64,000 nucleotides of DNA from Frateuria hangzhouensis (GTDB taxonomy: Bacteria > Pseudomonadota > Gammaproteobacteria > Xanthomonadales > Rhodanobacteraceae), in assembly GCF_026410505.1 (NCBI RefSeq), contig NZ_JAPMIU010000001.1:310001-374000 (forward strand), in the 5' to 3' direction. The notes under the pieces are model-generated. The model worked only from the letters and a program-made list of their open reading frames with translations. It made no database searches and had not been told where the DNA came from. Positions 12,497 through 22,739 of the stretch are shown piece by piece. A program made the position numbers and the translations under genes. The stretch's first letter is position 1, and each line of letters begins with the position of its first letter.

Positions 12497-13627
12497 CTAC
12501 GAAGTGACGCGGGAAAGGAAATCCTTGACGCCGTCGACCCAGCTCTTGGCACGCGGCGTATGCGCGTCCGGCTCGCCTTCGGCGAAGGTGGCTTCGAGCT
12601 TCTCCAGCAGCTCGCGCTGCTCGCGGGTCAGCCGTACCGGGGTTTCCACCGCCACGCGGCAGATCAGGTCACCGACGCGCCCGGAGCGGACCGACTTCAC
12701 GCCCCGCCCGCGCAGGCGGAAGGTCTGGCCGGTCTGGGTTTCCGGCGGAATGGCGACCGCCACTTCGCCGTCCAGCGTCGGCACCTTGAGTTCGGCGCCC
12801 AGCGCCGCCTGGGCGAAACGGATGGGGACTTCGCAGTGCAGGTCGTTGCCGTCGCGCTGGAAGATCGCATGTTCGCGAACGCGCACGTCCACGTAGAGAT
12901 CGCCCGCTTCGGCGCCGCCGGGGCCGGCCTCGCCCTGCCCGGAAAGGCGGATCCGATCGCCGTTGTCCACGCCGGCCGGGATCTGCACCGACAGCGCGCG
13001 CGTTTCCTCGAGCAGGCCTTCGCCACGGCATTCCTTGCACGGCTTCTCGATGGTCTGGCCGCTGCCGCCGCAGTGAGGGCAGGCCTGCTGGATCGAGAAG
13101 ATGCCGTTCTGCATGCGCACGCGGCCATGGCCGTGGCAGGTCCTGCATTGCGTGGTCTTGCCGTCGGCCGAACCGGAGCCGTTGCAGTGATGGCAATTGA
13201 CCTGGGTGGGGATCTCGATCGCCTTTTCGACGCCGAACACCGCCTCTTCCAGATCTAGCTCCATCACATAGCGAAGGTCCGAGCCGCGGCGCGCACGCGC
13301 GCGGCCGCCACCCATGCCGAAGATGTCCCCGAAGATGTCCCCGAAGATGTCGCCCATGTCGCCGAAACCGCCGCGACCGCCCATGCCGCCTTCGAAGGCG
13401 GCGTGGCCGTGCTGGTCGTACATGGCGCGCTTCTGCGCATCGGCCAGGACCTCGTAGGCCTCCTTGGCCTCCTTGAATTTCTCCTGCGCGGAGGGATCGT
13501 CCGGGCAGCGGTCCGGGTGGTATTTCATCGCCAGGCGGCGGAAGGATTTCTTCAGCTCGACTTCGGTGACGCTGCGCTCGACACCCAGCACCTCGTAATA
13601 ATCGCGCTTGCCCGTTGCTGCATTCAT
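12497..13627 (-). CDS. dnaJ: Chaperone protein DnaJ
   Basis: A 376-residue Hsp40 co-chaperone that stimulates DnaK ATPase and delivers substrates. In order it has a J domain with HPD (residues about 37-39), a G/F-rich linker, a zinc region with four C-x2-C-x-G-x-G repeats ([32 protein letters not shown]), and the substrate-binding C-terminal domains. The linker holds three successive GDIF repeats encoded by a 12-base tandem repeat near 13319-13355. It is the last gene of hrcA-grpE-dnaK-dnaJ, after a terminator-like hairpin. Confidence 0.98.
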   Translation of the reverse strand: MNAATGKRDYYEVLGVERSVTEVELKKSFRRLAMKYHPDRCPDDPSAQEKFKEAKEAYEVLADAQKRAMYDQHGHAAFEGGMGGRGGFGDMGDIFGDIFGDIFGMGGGRARARRGSDLRYVMELDLEEAVFGVEKAIEIPTQVNCHHCNGSGSADGKTTQCRTCHGHGRVRMQNGIFSIQQACPHCGGSGQTIEKPCKECRGEGLLEETRALSVQIPAGVDNGDRIRLSGQGEAGPGGAEAGDLYVDVRVREHAIFQRDGNDLHCEVPIRFAQAALGAELKVPTLDGEVAVAIPPETQTGQTFRLRGRGVKSVRSGRVGDLICRVAVETPVRLTREQRELLEKLEATFAEGEPDAHTPRAKSWVDGVKDFLSRVTS

Positions 13628-13655
13628 GACTTCAAAAAACCCCTGCTCGATACCT

Positions 13656-13682
13656 GGTTCTGTTGGCTCCAGATACAGAACC
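13656..13682 (-). promoter_or_regulatory. Hairpin in the dnaJ leader
   Basis: GGTTCTGT and ACAGAACC form an 8-bp stem 30 bases before the dnaJ start. T runs lie on both sides of it. Its function is unknown. Confidence 0.4.
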
Positions 13683-13727
13683 CCAAAAAAGTGTCTGACG
13701 TGGGCGCTGCGTCGCTACCCACACTCG

Positions 13728-13765
13728 ACAAACAGCCCGCGCGACATGATAGCCGGCGCGGGCTG
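13728..13765 (-). terminator. Terminator-like hairpin between dnaK and dnaJ
   Basis: CAGCCCGCGC and GCGCGGGCTG form a 10-bp perfect stem, followed only by TTTG on the minus strand. It is probably a leaky terminator or a processing site that lowers dnaJ relative to dnaK. Confidence 0.6.
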
Positions 13766-13792
13766 CCCTTCTGCGTCACCGGCGGCCGATGA

Positions 13793-15715
<1,923 letters not shown>

Positions 15716-15831
15716 AATGCTCAGCTCCAATGCTTTCGGGCGGCCCCCGCGGCCGCGATGGTTTTTCAGATGGTGGCCCGCCTGCGACGATTCAATGCCG
15801 TGGGCCCTAGGCGTGTGCGGCGATCCGCTCG

Positions 15832-16353
15832 TCAGTCTTTGGCCACGGCGACCAGCGCCGGACGCAGCAATCGGTCGTTCAGCACATAACCCTTCTGCAA
15901 CACGTTGACCACGGTGCCGGGCGGCTTGCCGGGTGCCTCGACCATGCTCACGGCATGGTGGCGCTCCGGATCGAGCGCCTGGCCGACCGGGTCGACCTGC
16001 ACCAGGCCGTGGCTTTCGGCGACCTTCAACAGCGCCTTCAGGGTCAACGCCAGGCCTTCGCGCACGGCCGCGGCATCACCACTTTCGATCGCCAGGCCAC
16101 GTTCGAGGCTGTCGTACACCGGAAGCAATTCGTTCAGCAGCTTCTCGTTGGCGAAACGGCGCGCCTGTTCCAGGTCGCGATGCAGGCGGCGGCGCTGGTT
16201 TTCCAGCTCCGCGTGCTCGCGCAGCACGGTTTCGCGCAACTCGGCGTTGCCCGCCTCCAATTCGGCGATGCGCGCCTGCAGGGCGTCGGTTCCCGACGCG
16301 TCCGGGGCGCCTGGCTCCTGTCCCTGTTCCGGCGTCTGCTCGTTGTTCTGCAT
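15832..16353 (-). CDS. grpE: Nucleotide exchange factor GrpE
   Basis: A 173-residue dimeric exchange factor for DnaK. It has an acidic N terminus, a long helical region ([20 protein letters not shown]), and the conserved C-terminal beta domain with HHAVSMVE and [16 protein letters not shown]. It lies between hrcA (82-base gap) and dnaK (116-base gap) on the same strand. Confidence 0.97.
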   Translation of the reverse strand: MQNNEQTPEQGQEPGAPDASGTDALQARIAELEAGNAELRETVLREHAELENQRRRLHRDLEQARRFANEKLLNELLPVYDSLERGLAIESGDAAAVREGLALTLKALLKVAESHGLVQVDPVGQALDPERHHAVSMVEAPGKPPGTVVNVLQKGYVLNDRLLRPALVAVAKD

Positions 16354-16435
16354 GCATTACTCCCAAACGAAAATCCGGGCTGGCACTCCCGTGCCGGCCA
16401 TCAAAGAAACTGCGGAAACCCGCCCTCCGGGGCGT

Positions 16436-17491
16436 TTATAGGGACGTTGCCGCCCGATTCAAGGCGTCGGTGAGCAATCCGGCCGTGGCCTGGACCACCG
16501 GAATGACGCGCTCGTAGGCCATGCGGGTGGGCCCGATCACGCCGACCGCGCCCAATACGCGCCCCTGCACACCGTAGCTGGCGGTCACGACGCTGCAGCC
16601 GTCCAGCGCCGCGAAGCCCGATTCCTCGCCGATGAACAGCCGCACGCCCGGCGCGCGGGCGCAGACCTCCATGAGTTGCAGCAGCTCGTTCTTCTTCTGG
16701 AATGCCTCGAACAGCTCGCGCAAACGCTCCAGATCGGCCAGTTCGGCGTAGCCCATCAGGTTGGTCTGGCCGCTGACCAGCACGTCGTCGCCGCCGCCCT
16801 GCGGCGCGAAGGAGGCAGCCGCCAACTCGGTGGCGCTGGCCACCAGCCGGTTGAGTTCACTGCCCGCCTCACGCAGCTCGCGCAACAGGTGGGCACGGAT
16901 ATCGTCCACACGCAGGCCGGCGAAATGCGTATTGAGGTAGTTGGCGGCCTGTTCCAGTTCGCGGCCGTCCAGCGGCCTGGCCAGCTGCACGATGCGGTTC
17001 TGCACCTGGTTGTCGGAAAAGACCAGGATCACCAGCACGCGCGCGTCGGGCAGCGGCACGAAGTCGATGTGGCGCAGCGGGAAGTCGCCCTGGCGCGGCA
17101 CCGTGACCACACCGGCGAAATGGGTCATCGCCGAGAGCAGGGTCGAGACGTTGCCCAGCAGGTCGCGGGTGGTGGTCGGCCCGGGCGGCAGCTCGCGCTT
17201 GAGCCGGGCCATCTCCTCGCGCGGCAGCGGCTGGAGCTCGATCAGGCTGTCGACGAACAGGCGCAGGCCGCGCGGCGTGGGCACGCGCCCGGCCGAGGTG
17301 TGCGGCGAGGCGACGAGGCCGGCGTCTTCCAGGTCGGCCATGATGTTGCGGATGGTCGCCGGGCTGACATCCAGGCCCGAGGAACGCGACAGCGTGCGCG
17401 ATCCCACGGGCTCGCCGTCGGCCAGGTATTGCGCGATCAAGGTGCGCAGCAGGCGGCGGGCGCGGGCGTCGAGGTCGTGGGTTCGGGTCAT
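16436..17491 (-). CDS. hrcA: Heat-inducible transcription repressor HrcA
   Basis: A 351-residue repressor. The N-terminal winged helix is seen in residues about 1-80 (LIAQYLADGEPVGSRTLS, then SPATIRNIMADLE), followed by the GAF-like domain. It normally binds the CIRCE element (TTAGCACTC-N9-GAGTGCTAA) and is folded by GroEL. No CIRCE copy was found in this window, so its operator is presumably upstream of groESL elsewhere. The start ATG at 17491 (MTRTHDLDARAR) is the family start; the open frame extends far upstream but opposes recN. It is first in the hrcA-grpE-dnaK-dnaJ operon. Confidence 0.96.
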   Translation of the reverse strand: MTRTHDLDARARRLLRTLIAQYLADGEPVGSRTLSRSSGLDVSPATIRNIMADLEDAGLVASPHTSAGRVPTPRGLRLFVDSLIELQPLPREEMARLKRELPPGPTTTRDLLGNVSTLLSAMTHFAGVVTVPRQGDFPLRHIDFVPLPDARVLVILVFSDNQVQNRIVQLARPLDGRELEQAANYLNTHFAGLRVDDIRAHLLRELREAGSELNRLVASATELAAASFAPQGGGDDVLVSGQTNLMGYAELADLERLRELFEAFQKKNELLQLMEVCARAPGVRLFIGEESGFAALDGCSVVTASYGVQGRVLGAVGVIGPTRMAYERVIPVVQATAGLLTDALNRAATSL

Positions 17492-17522
17492 GCGCTGTGG
17501 CAGTCCATGAGACGGCACAGAA

Positions 17523-17549
17523 ATAAGGTGGGAGACAGGAGTTTGCAAG
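17523..17549 (-). promoter_or_regulatory. Possible sigma-32 promoter of hrcA-grpE-dnaK-dnaJ
   Basis: Minus strand CTTGCAA (17543-17549) followed by CCCACCTTAT (17523-17532). This resembles the heat-shock consensus CTTGAAA/CCCCATNT, although the 10-base spacer is short. It lies 32 bases before hrcA. Confidence 0.35.
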
Positions 17550-17635
17550 AAAGCCGGCCGCGGCGGTAGCCATGTGCGGTCCGGCACGGTCCGCCGTCCT
17601 CGCCAAATGCCCTTCTGCCCGTACAATTCGACGCC

Positions 17636-19309
17636 ATGCTCACCTCCCTTTACGTCCGCCATTTCGCCGTCGTCGAAGAAGCCGAAGTCGCCTTTGGCCC
17701 GGGCCTGACCGTGGTCAGCGGCGAAACGGGCGCCGGCAAGTCGCTGCTGGTCGACGCCCTGATGCTGCTCGCCGGTGCCCGCGCCGACAGCGGCATGGTG
17801 CGCGAGGGCTGCGATCGCGCCGAACTGATCGCCGAGTTCGACCTGTCCGCCCTTCCCGCGGCTCGCGCCTGGCTCGCGCAGGAGGAACTGGACGACGACA
17901 ACGCCTGCCAGCTGCGCCGGGTGATCCGTGCCGAAGGCAGTTCGCGCGCCTGGATCAACGGCCGCCCGGCCAACGCCCGCCAGCTCGGCGAATTGGCCAC
18001 CCTGCTGGTGGAAATCCACGGCCAGCACGAACACCAGGCGCTGCTCTCGCGCGGCCACCAGCTCGACCTGCTCGATGCCTACGCGGGCAACGAGCAGCCG
18101 GTGGCGCAAGTCCGCGCGCTCGCCACGCAATGGCGCGAGGTGGGCGCGCGCATCCGGCAGCTGAGCGGCGGCGACGATCGGGAACAGCGGCTGGAGCTGT
18201 TGCGCCACGAAGTCGCCGAGCTCGAGCGCTGGGCGCTTCCCTCGACCGAAATGGCCGAACTGGAAGCCAGCCACAAGCGTCTGGCGAACGCGGGACGCCT
18301 GGCCGAAGGTGCGACCGGCGTGATCGAATTGCTCGATGGCGACAGCGAGTTCGCACTACGCCGCGCATTGGGCCGTGCGCACGGCGAGCTGGGCAAACTC
18401 GCCGCCATCGACAGCCGCCTCGCGCCCTTGCTCGAGTTGCTGGACACCGCCGAAATCCAGCTCGGCGAGGCCGCTGACGGGCTCTCGCGCTATGCCCAGG
18501 ACGTCGACCTCGACCCCGAGCGCTATGCCGAGGTCGATACCCACCTCGCCCGCCTGCACGAATTGGCCCGTCGTCATCGGCTGCCGGTGGCCGAACTGCA
18601 CGAACGACTGGGCGCGCTGCAGGCGGAGCTGGCCGAACTGGAGGGTGCCGGCGACGCATTGGAGCGGCTCGCTGCCGAACGTGCGCGGCTGGAGCGCGAC
18701 TACGCCAAGGCCGCCGATGCGCTGGGCCAGGCACGCCGCCGCGCCGCTGCACGCCTCGGCGAGGAGGTCAGCAACTTGATGGGCGAACTGGGCATGGCCG
18801 GCGGCCGGCTGGTGGTCGAGCTCGAGCCGGGCGGCGGCGACGAGCCGGACGCGCAGGGCCGCGAGCGCTGCGAGCTGCTGGTCAGTGCCAACCCGGGCCA
18901 GCCGCCGCGCGCGCTGCGCAAGGTCGCCTCCGGCGGCGAACTGGCCCGCATCAGCCTGGCCATCGAGGTGGCCACGTTGGGCAAGGACACCATCGGCTGC
19001 ATGGTGTTCGACGAAGTGGACACCGGTATTGGCGGTGCCGTCGCCGAGGTGGTCGGGCAGAAGCTGCGCGCGCTCGGCGTGGAACGCCAGGTGCTCTGCG
19101 TCACGCACCTGCCGCAGGTCGCCGCGCAAGGCCACGCGCACCTGCGCGTGAGCAAGCACAGCGACGGCGACACCACCCGCACGCAGATCGAGAAGCTGGA
19201 CGCGGCCGGCCGGCGCGACGAACTGGCGCGCATGCTCGGCGGCCTGGAGATATCCCGCGAAACCCGCGCCCACGCCAAACAGATGCTGGAGCGCGCGCAA
19301 AGCGCCTGA
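17636..19309 (+). CDS. recN: DNA repair protein RecN
   Basis: A 557-residue SMC-like ATPase acting in recombinational repair of double-strand breaks. It has the Walker A GETGAGKS at residues about 29-36, central coiled-coil segments rich in E, R, A and L, the ABC signature ASGGELARISLAIE, and Walker B MVFDEVDTGIGG near residue 460. Length is close to E. coli RecN (553). It is divergent from hrcA with 144 bases between them. No recognisable LexA box was seen in that gap, although recN is SOS-induced in many bacteria. Confidence 0.98.
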   Translation: MLTSLYVRHFAVVEEAEVAFGPGLTVVSGETGAGKSLLVDALMLLAGARADSGMVREGCDRAELIAEFDLSALPAARAWLAQEELDDDNACQLRRVIRAEGSSRAWINGRPANARQLGELATLLVEIHGQHEHQALLSRGHQLDLLDAYAGNEQPVAQVRALATQWREVGARIRQLSGGDDREQRLELLRHEVAELERWALPSTEMAELEASHKRLANAGRLAEGATGVIELLDGDSEFALRRALGRAHGELGKLAAIDSRLAPLLELLDTAEIQLGEAADGLSRYAQDVDLDPERYAEVDTHLARLHELARRHRLPVAELHERLGALQAELAELEGAGDALERLAAERARLERDYAKAADALGQARRRAAARLGEEVSNLMGELGMAGGRLVVELEPGGGDEPDAQGRERCELLVSANPGQPPRALRKVASGGELARISLAIEVATLGKDTIGCMVFDEVDTGIGGAVAEVVGQKLRALGVERQVLCVTHLPQVAAQGHAHLRVSKHSDGDTTRTQIEKLDAAGRRDELARMLGGLEISRETRAHAKQMLERAQSA

Positions 19310-19322
19310 ACCACGGCTGTTC

Positions 19323-19388
19323 CAGGAGCCCGCTTGCGCCGCGATGCCTTCGCAACTTGAAGAGCATCGCCCGCAAGCGGGCTCCTAC
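19323..19388. repeat. REP-like palindromic repeat, family B, paired copy
   Basis: AGGAGCCCGCTTGCG and CGCAAGCGGGCTCCT are exact reverse complements flanking an inner GCGATGCC/GCATCGC region. It lies between the convergent genes recN and the response regulator, where it may also act as a bidirectional terminator. Confidence 0.8.
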
Positions 19389-19395
19389 GAAAAAC

Positions 19396-20034
19396 CTAGC
19401 TCTTGCGTTCCGACAGCAGGCCCCGCTCGCTGGCCATGCGGTATAGGTCCAGCTCCGAACCGGCACCCAGCTTGCCCATCAGGCTGGCACGGTGGATGTA
19501 GATGGTCTTCTGCCCCACCCCGAGCGCCGCGGCTACCTGCTTGGGCGCCTTGCCCGCGGCCAGCAGCAGGAATACCTCCCGCTCGCGCGCGGTAAGCCGG
19601 TTGACCGGGTCGAGCGCCTCGCTGGGCCGCTCGGCGCGGCGCTGGCGCAGGTCCGAGCTCAGGAAGGTCTCGCCTTGCATTACCTGGCGCAGGCCGGCCA
19701 CCAGCTCTTCCGGCGCGGCGCCCTTGGTCACGTAGCCGCTGGCGCCGCGGCGCAACGCCTCGGACACGTAGGGCTCGCCGTCATGCATGCTCAGAACGAC
19801 GATGTGCGTGTCGGGCACCAGGCTGTGCAGGTGCTCGATCAACGGCAGCCCGCTACCGTCGGGCAGGGAAAGATCCAGCGCCACCAGATCCGGCCGACGA
19901 TGGTTGATCGCCTCCACCGCGTCGTCGGCACAACGGCATTCGGCGATCACCTCCAGGTCCGGCTCCATCTCGATGAGCCGCTTGAAGCCTTCGCGGACGA
20001 TGGCGTGGTCGTCGACCAGGACAATGCTGTACAT
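19396..20034 (-). CDS. NarL/FixJ-type response regulator (UhpA-like)
   Basis: A 212-residue two-component regulator. The receiver domain has the acidic pocket D8-D9, the phosphorylatable aspartate D54 (VALDLSLPDGSG) and the conserved lysine in GYVTKGAAPEE. The C-terminal LuxR-type helix-turn-helix begins LTAREREVFLLLAAGK and contains VGQKTIYIHR. The start ATG at 20034 (MYSIVLVDDHAIVREG) is the canonical receiver start. The neighbouring divergent MASE1-type histidine kinase is its obvious partner, as in the UhpA/UhpB arrangement. The signal and regulon are unknown; hexose-phosphate uptake genes are not present in the window. Confidence 0.93.
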   Translation of the reverse strand: MYSIVLVDDHAIVREGFKRLIEMEPDLEVIAECRCADDAVEAINHRRPDLVALDLSLPDGSGLPLIEHLHSLVPDTHIVVLSMHDGEPYVSEALRRGASGYVTKGAAPEELVAGLRQVMQGETFLSSDLRQRRAERPSEALDPVNRLTAREREVFLLLAAGKAPKQVAAALGVGQKTIYIHRASLMGKLGAGSELDLYRMASERGLLSERKS

Positions 20035-20187
20035 GGTTCCCCACTGACGTGCAAAGTTTCGGGGCCGCGCATCACTTGCAGCACACCCGTTTCGGACGCT
20101 TCTGCGCCCTCGCCTGCGTTCGGAGTCTATAAGAAGAAGCACCGGAGCTGCCCGCGGCAGTCCGCGTGCCGGGCAGGCGACAGTCGC

Positions 20188-21798
20188 ATGTACCATCCGC
20201 GCATGCGATCCAAGCCATTCTCCCTGCCCGAGTCGGGCCCGCTGCTGGGCGTGTTTTACGTACTGTTGTGGCTGGCGCTGCTGCCTACCCAGCAGCCCTA
20301 CTGGATGCTCCCCTTCGGCCTGCGCTTCGCTGCGTTGCTGATCGTGCCGGTTCGCCAGTGGTTCTGGCTGCTGGGGCTGGAACTGGCCGCCACGGCGATC
20401 CTGGACCTGCGCTCGGGCCTGCCGATGGGTTGGGAAACCTTCGTCATCGGCGACCTGCCCGAACCGCTGATCATGGCGGTGGGCCTGTGGCTGCTGCGCA
20501 GGGTCAACCTGCACGCCAGCCTGCGCGACCCGGAGGAAGCCACCCGCCTGCTGCTGTCGGCAGTACTGGTGGTGGGCGCGGTGGCGGCCATCGACGCGGC
20601 GCTGCTGGCGGTGCTCCATGAGAGCGCGGCTCCCGCGGCGATGGTGCGCGCGCTGGGACGCGAACTGCTCGGCAACTATCTGGGCGCGCTGCTGGTGGCG
20701 CCGCTGTCGATCATGCTGCTGCGCGCCCGCCCCAACCGGAAGATGGTGGCCAGCCTGGTCATGGACGGGCTGCTGGTGATGCTGCCGGCGATGGCGCTGC
20801 TGCTGATGTTGTCCGAGCACGCCGCGCCACAGCCCGAATTCGCCCGCGTGCTCTCGCTGGCACCGGTGCTGTTCTTCGCCTTCCGCCACGGCTGGCGCGG
20901 AGCGACCCTGGCGATGCTGGTGTCCTGCCTGGGCATGACCGCCGTCGACCACCAGCCCGGCCACGCACAGAGCGCCGCCGGTTATCTGTTCCTGGCCGTG
21001 GCCGGCACCGGCGCCCTGATGCTCGGCGCGGCGACCGACGCCCTGCGCCGCAGCAGCGAGCGGGTGGCCGAACAGAACGTCTACCTGGGCGCGGTCAACC
21101 GCCGCCTGGACCAGCTCGCCCGCCAGCTGCGCGACGCCGCCCGCGGCAACCTGCAGGCCGAGGAGAACCAGCGCCGCCACATGGCCGCCGAATTGCACGA
21201 CGAACTGGGCCAGAACATCACTGCCATCCAGACCCACATGAAGCTGGCCCAAGTGCGCCTGCGCCAGGCCGGGCTGGAGGACATCAGCGTCTCGATCAAC
21301 ACCATCCTGGGCTACATGCGACGCGCCCTGCATCGCCTGCTGGACGACCTGCGCCCTGCGGTGCTGGATGAGTTCGGTTTGCTGCGCGCGCTGGACGAGG
21401 GTCCGATCCGCGACCTGCTGACCACCGCCGGCATCGCCTTCCACACCGACATGCGCGGCGATCCGCGGCTGCTCGACGAGGACACCCGCACGGCGGTGTA
21501 CCGCCTGGTACAGGAAAGTGCCACCAACGCGGTCAAGCACGCCCAGGCCAGCGAGTTCCGCCTGCGCCTGCGCATCGGCGAACGCCACGGAACGGTGCTG
21601 GCGCTGCTGGATATCCGCGACGACGGGGTCGGCCTGCCCAGCCGCCTGCCCCGCGGCGGACGCGGCCTGCAAGGCATGCGTGACCGGGTCACATCGCTGG
21701 GGGGCCTGTTCCGACTACGGCCGGACCGCCAGGGCGTGCATTTTCGCGTTTTGTTGCGGAGCAGCACGCCCGGCCGCGACGCAACGCGCCTCACCTAG
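20188..21798 (+). CDS. MASE1-domain sensor histidine kinase (UhpB-like)
   Basis: A 536-residue inner-membrane kinase. The first about 290 residues form eight or so hydrophobic segments of MASE1 type. A short coiled linker follows, then a HisKA_3 dimerisation domain with phosphoacceptor H337 in AAELHDELGQ, and a C-terminal ATPase domain with the N box ESATNAVKHA and G box DIRDDGVGLP. The start at 20188 (MYHPRMRSKPF) is preferred; an ATG at 20203 is an alternative. It is divergent from the NarL-type regulator with 153 bases between them. The candidate GGA-loop RNA starts about 50 bases downstream of its stop. Confidence 0.9.
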   Translation: MYHPRMRSKPFSLPESGPLLGVFYVLLWLALLPTQQPYWMLPFGLRFAALLIVPVRQWFWLLGLELAATAILDLRSGLPMGWETFVIGDLPEPLIMAVGLWLLRRVNLHASLRDPEEATRLLLSAVLVVGAVAAIDAALLAVLHESAAPAAMVRALGRELLGNYLGALLVAPLSIMLLRARPNRKMVASLVMDGLLVMLPAMALLLMLSEHAAPQPEFARVLSLAPVLFFAFRHGWRGATLAMLVSCLGMTAVDHQPGHAQSAAGYLFLAVAGTGALMLGAATDALRRSSERVAEQNVYLGAVNRRLDQLARQLRDAARGNLQAEENQRRHMAAELHDELGQNITAIQTHMKLAQVRLRQAGLEDISVSINTILGYMRRALHRLLDDLRPAVLDEFGLLRALDEGPIRDLLTTAGIAFHTDMRGDPRLLDEDTRTAVYRLVQESATNAVKHAQASEFRLRLRIGERHGTVLALLDIRDDGVGLPSRLPRGGRGLQGMRDRVTSLGGLFRLRPDRQGVHFRVLLRSSTPGRDATRLT

Positions 21799-21849
21799 GA
21801 ATTTTTCCAATACCGCAATCGTGAACACATCGTTAGCATCTGTTCCATC

Positions 21850-22044
21850 GATGTGGGGGAGGCCGCCATCGCAAGATGGCGTGCCGTGGTCACCGTGGGG
21901 ACGGTGGCCACGAAGAACGGCAGGATGCCGTTCCGCCGGTACCAACGGCGCCACCAGGCCAGCGAGCAATTCGCACAGTCTAGGCGCCAAGTGGTAACGG
22001 ATCAGCCGTGGGTGGACAGGAGTCCTCCCGCGGCTTTTTTTTGG
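21850..22044 (+). ncRNA. Candidate structured small RNA with GGA loops (CsrA/RsmA decoy-like)
   Basis: A 195-base stretch with a series of well-formed hairpins. CGCCATC-GCAA-GATGGCG is at 21866-21883. A 12-bp fully paired stem with a GGGG loop runs 21887-21914. GAACGGC-AGGAT-GCCGTTC is at 21917-21935. Two smaller stems follow at 21936-21952 and 21964-21976. The last is a terminator hairpin (22007-22036) whose tip is GGAC-AGGA-GTCC, followed by eight T. At least two loops present AGGA, and CAGGATG resembles the CsrA SELEX core. Five or six GGA triplets occur overall. No open reading frame fits. No good promoter was found, so the 5' end is uncertain; the decoy role is inferred. Confidence 0.6.
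22007..22044 (+). terminator. Intrinsic terminator of the GGA-loop RNA
   Basis: GCCGTGGG and CCCGCGGC form an 8-bp stem with one G-U pair; inside it a GGAC/GTCC stem displays AGGA. Eight T follow. Confidence 0.9.
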
Positions 22045-22082
22045 TTCACCGCGCCCGTACGGGAACCCAGACACGAAGCACT

Positions 22083-22119
22083 GTACGAGCCCACTTGCGG
22101 GCGATGCCCTCAGCTCTGG
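22083..22119. repeat. REP-like repeat, family B, single unit
   Basis: GAGCCCACTTGCGGGCGATG followed by CCCTCAGCTCTGG, sharing the family B core. It lies between the candidate small RNA and the 3' end of fur. The remaining 120 bases up to fur show only a weak stem (AGAGCC near 22157 with GGCTCT near 22182). Confidence 0.6.
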
Positions 22120-22247
22120 TTCCGGCAAGCCAAAAAAGGCCTGATTCCCGCCCGATGAGAGCCAAGGCAAGCTTTCTCCCCGGCTCTCCCACTCCAGGCG
22201 GGGAGAAGGATTTACGCGTTCCGAGACACAAGCCTGCAGAGGACCTG

Positions 22248-22664
22248 TCAGCGGGTCTTGCCTTTCGGCCGCACGTACAGCACGAGGCTGTGATCCTCCA
22301 GCACATAGCCGTGCTTGGCGGCGATCTCGTGCTGAAGACGCTCGATTTCCTCGCTGACGAACTCGATGACCTTGCCGCTGTCTACGTCGATCATATGGTC
22401 GTGGTGCTTGCCGCGGTCGAGCTCGTAGACGGCCTGGCCGCCTTCGAAGTTGTGCTTGACCACGATGCCCGCGGCCTCGAACTGGGTGAGTACGCGATAA
22501 ACCGTGGCCAGCCCGATGTCTTCCTGGTCCGCCAGCAGTTTCTTGTAGACGCCTTCGGCGGTGAGGTGCTGGACGCCCTCTTCCTCGAAGATTTGCAGGA
22601 TCCGCATGCGCGGGTGGGTGACCTTCAGGCCGACCCGGCGCAACTCTCTGGTTTCCTGTTCCAT
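22248..22664 (-). CDS. fur: Ferric uptake regulator Fur
   Basis: A 138-residue iron-sensing repressor. The N-terminal winged helix contains KVTHPRMRILQIFEEE and the recognition region LATVYRVLTQFEAAG. The metal-binding histidine cluster appears as KHHDHMIDVDSGKVIEF. The C terminus lacks the C-x2-C zinc pairs found in some Fur proteins. The ATG at 22664 follows GGAG by 6 bases and is preferred over the in-frame GTG at 22676. It is divergent from bamE across 75 bases, an arrangement common in gammaproteobacteria. No clear Fur box was seen in that gap. Confidence 0.97.
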   Translation of the reverse strand: MEQETRELRRVGLKVTHPRMRILQIFEEEGVQHLTAEGVYKKLLADQEDIGLATVYRVLTQFEAAGIVVKHNFEGGQAVYELDRGKHHDHMIDVDSGKVIEFVSEEIERLQHEIAAKHGYVLEDHSLVLYVRPKGKTR

Positions 22665-22739
22665 GGCAGGCTCCACGCACGGCGCTGTAGGGCCGTTAGT
22701 GTATCATCGACACCTTCACGATCCGGACGCAAACAACGC

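Noticed and set aside
16354-16435. GGCACTCCCGTGCC palindrome upstream of grpE as a CIRCE variant
   Set aside because: The half-site and spacer do not fit TTAGCACTC-N9-GAGTGCTAA.
17492-17635. LexA/SOS box or CIRCE element between hrcA and recN
   Set aside because: No TTAGTA-N-TACTAA-type, CTG-N10-CAG or TTAGCACTC-type match was found.
22665-22739. Fur box between fur and bamE
   Set aside because: No GATAATGATAATCATTATC-like sequence is present; fur autoregulation cannot be claimed.
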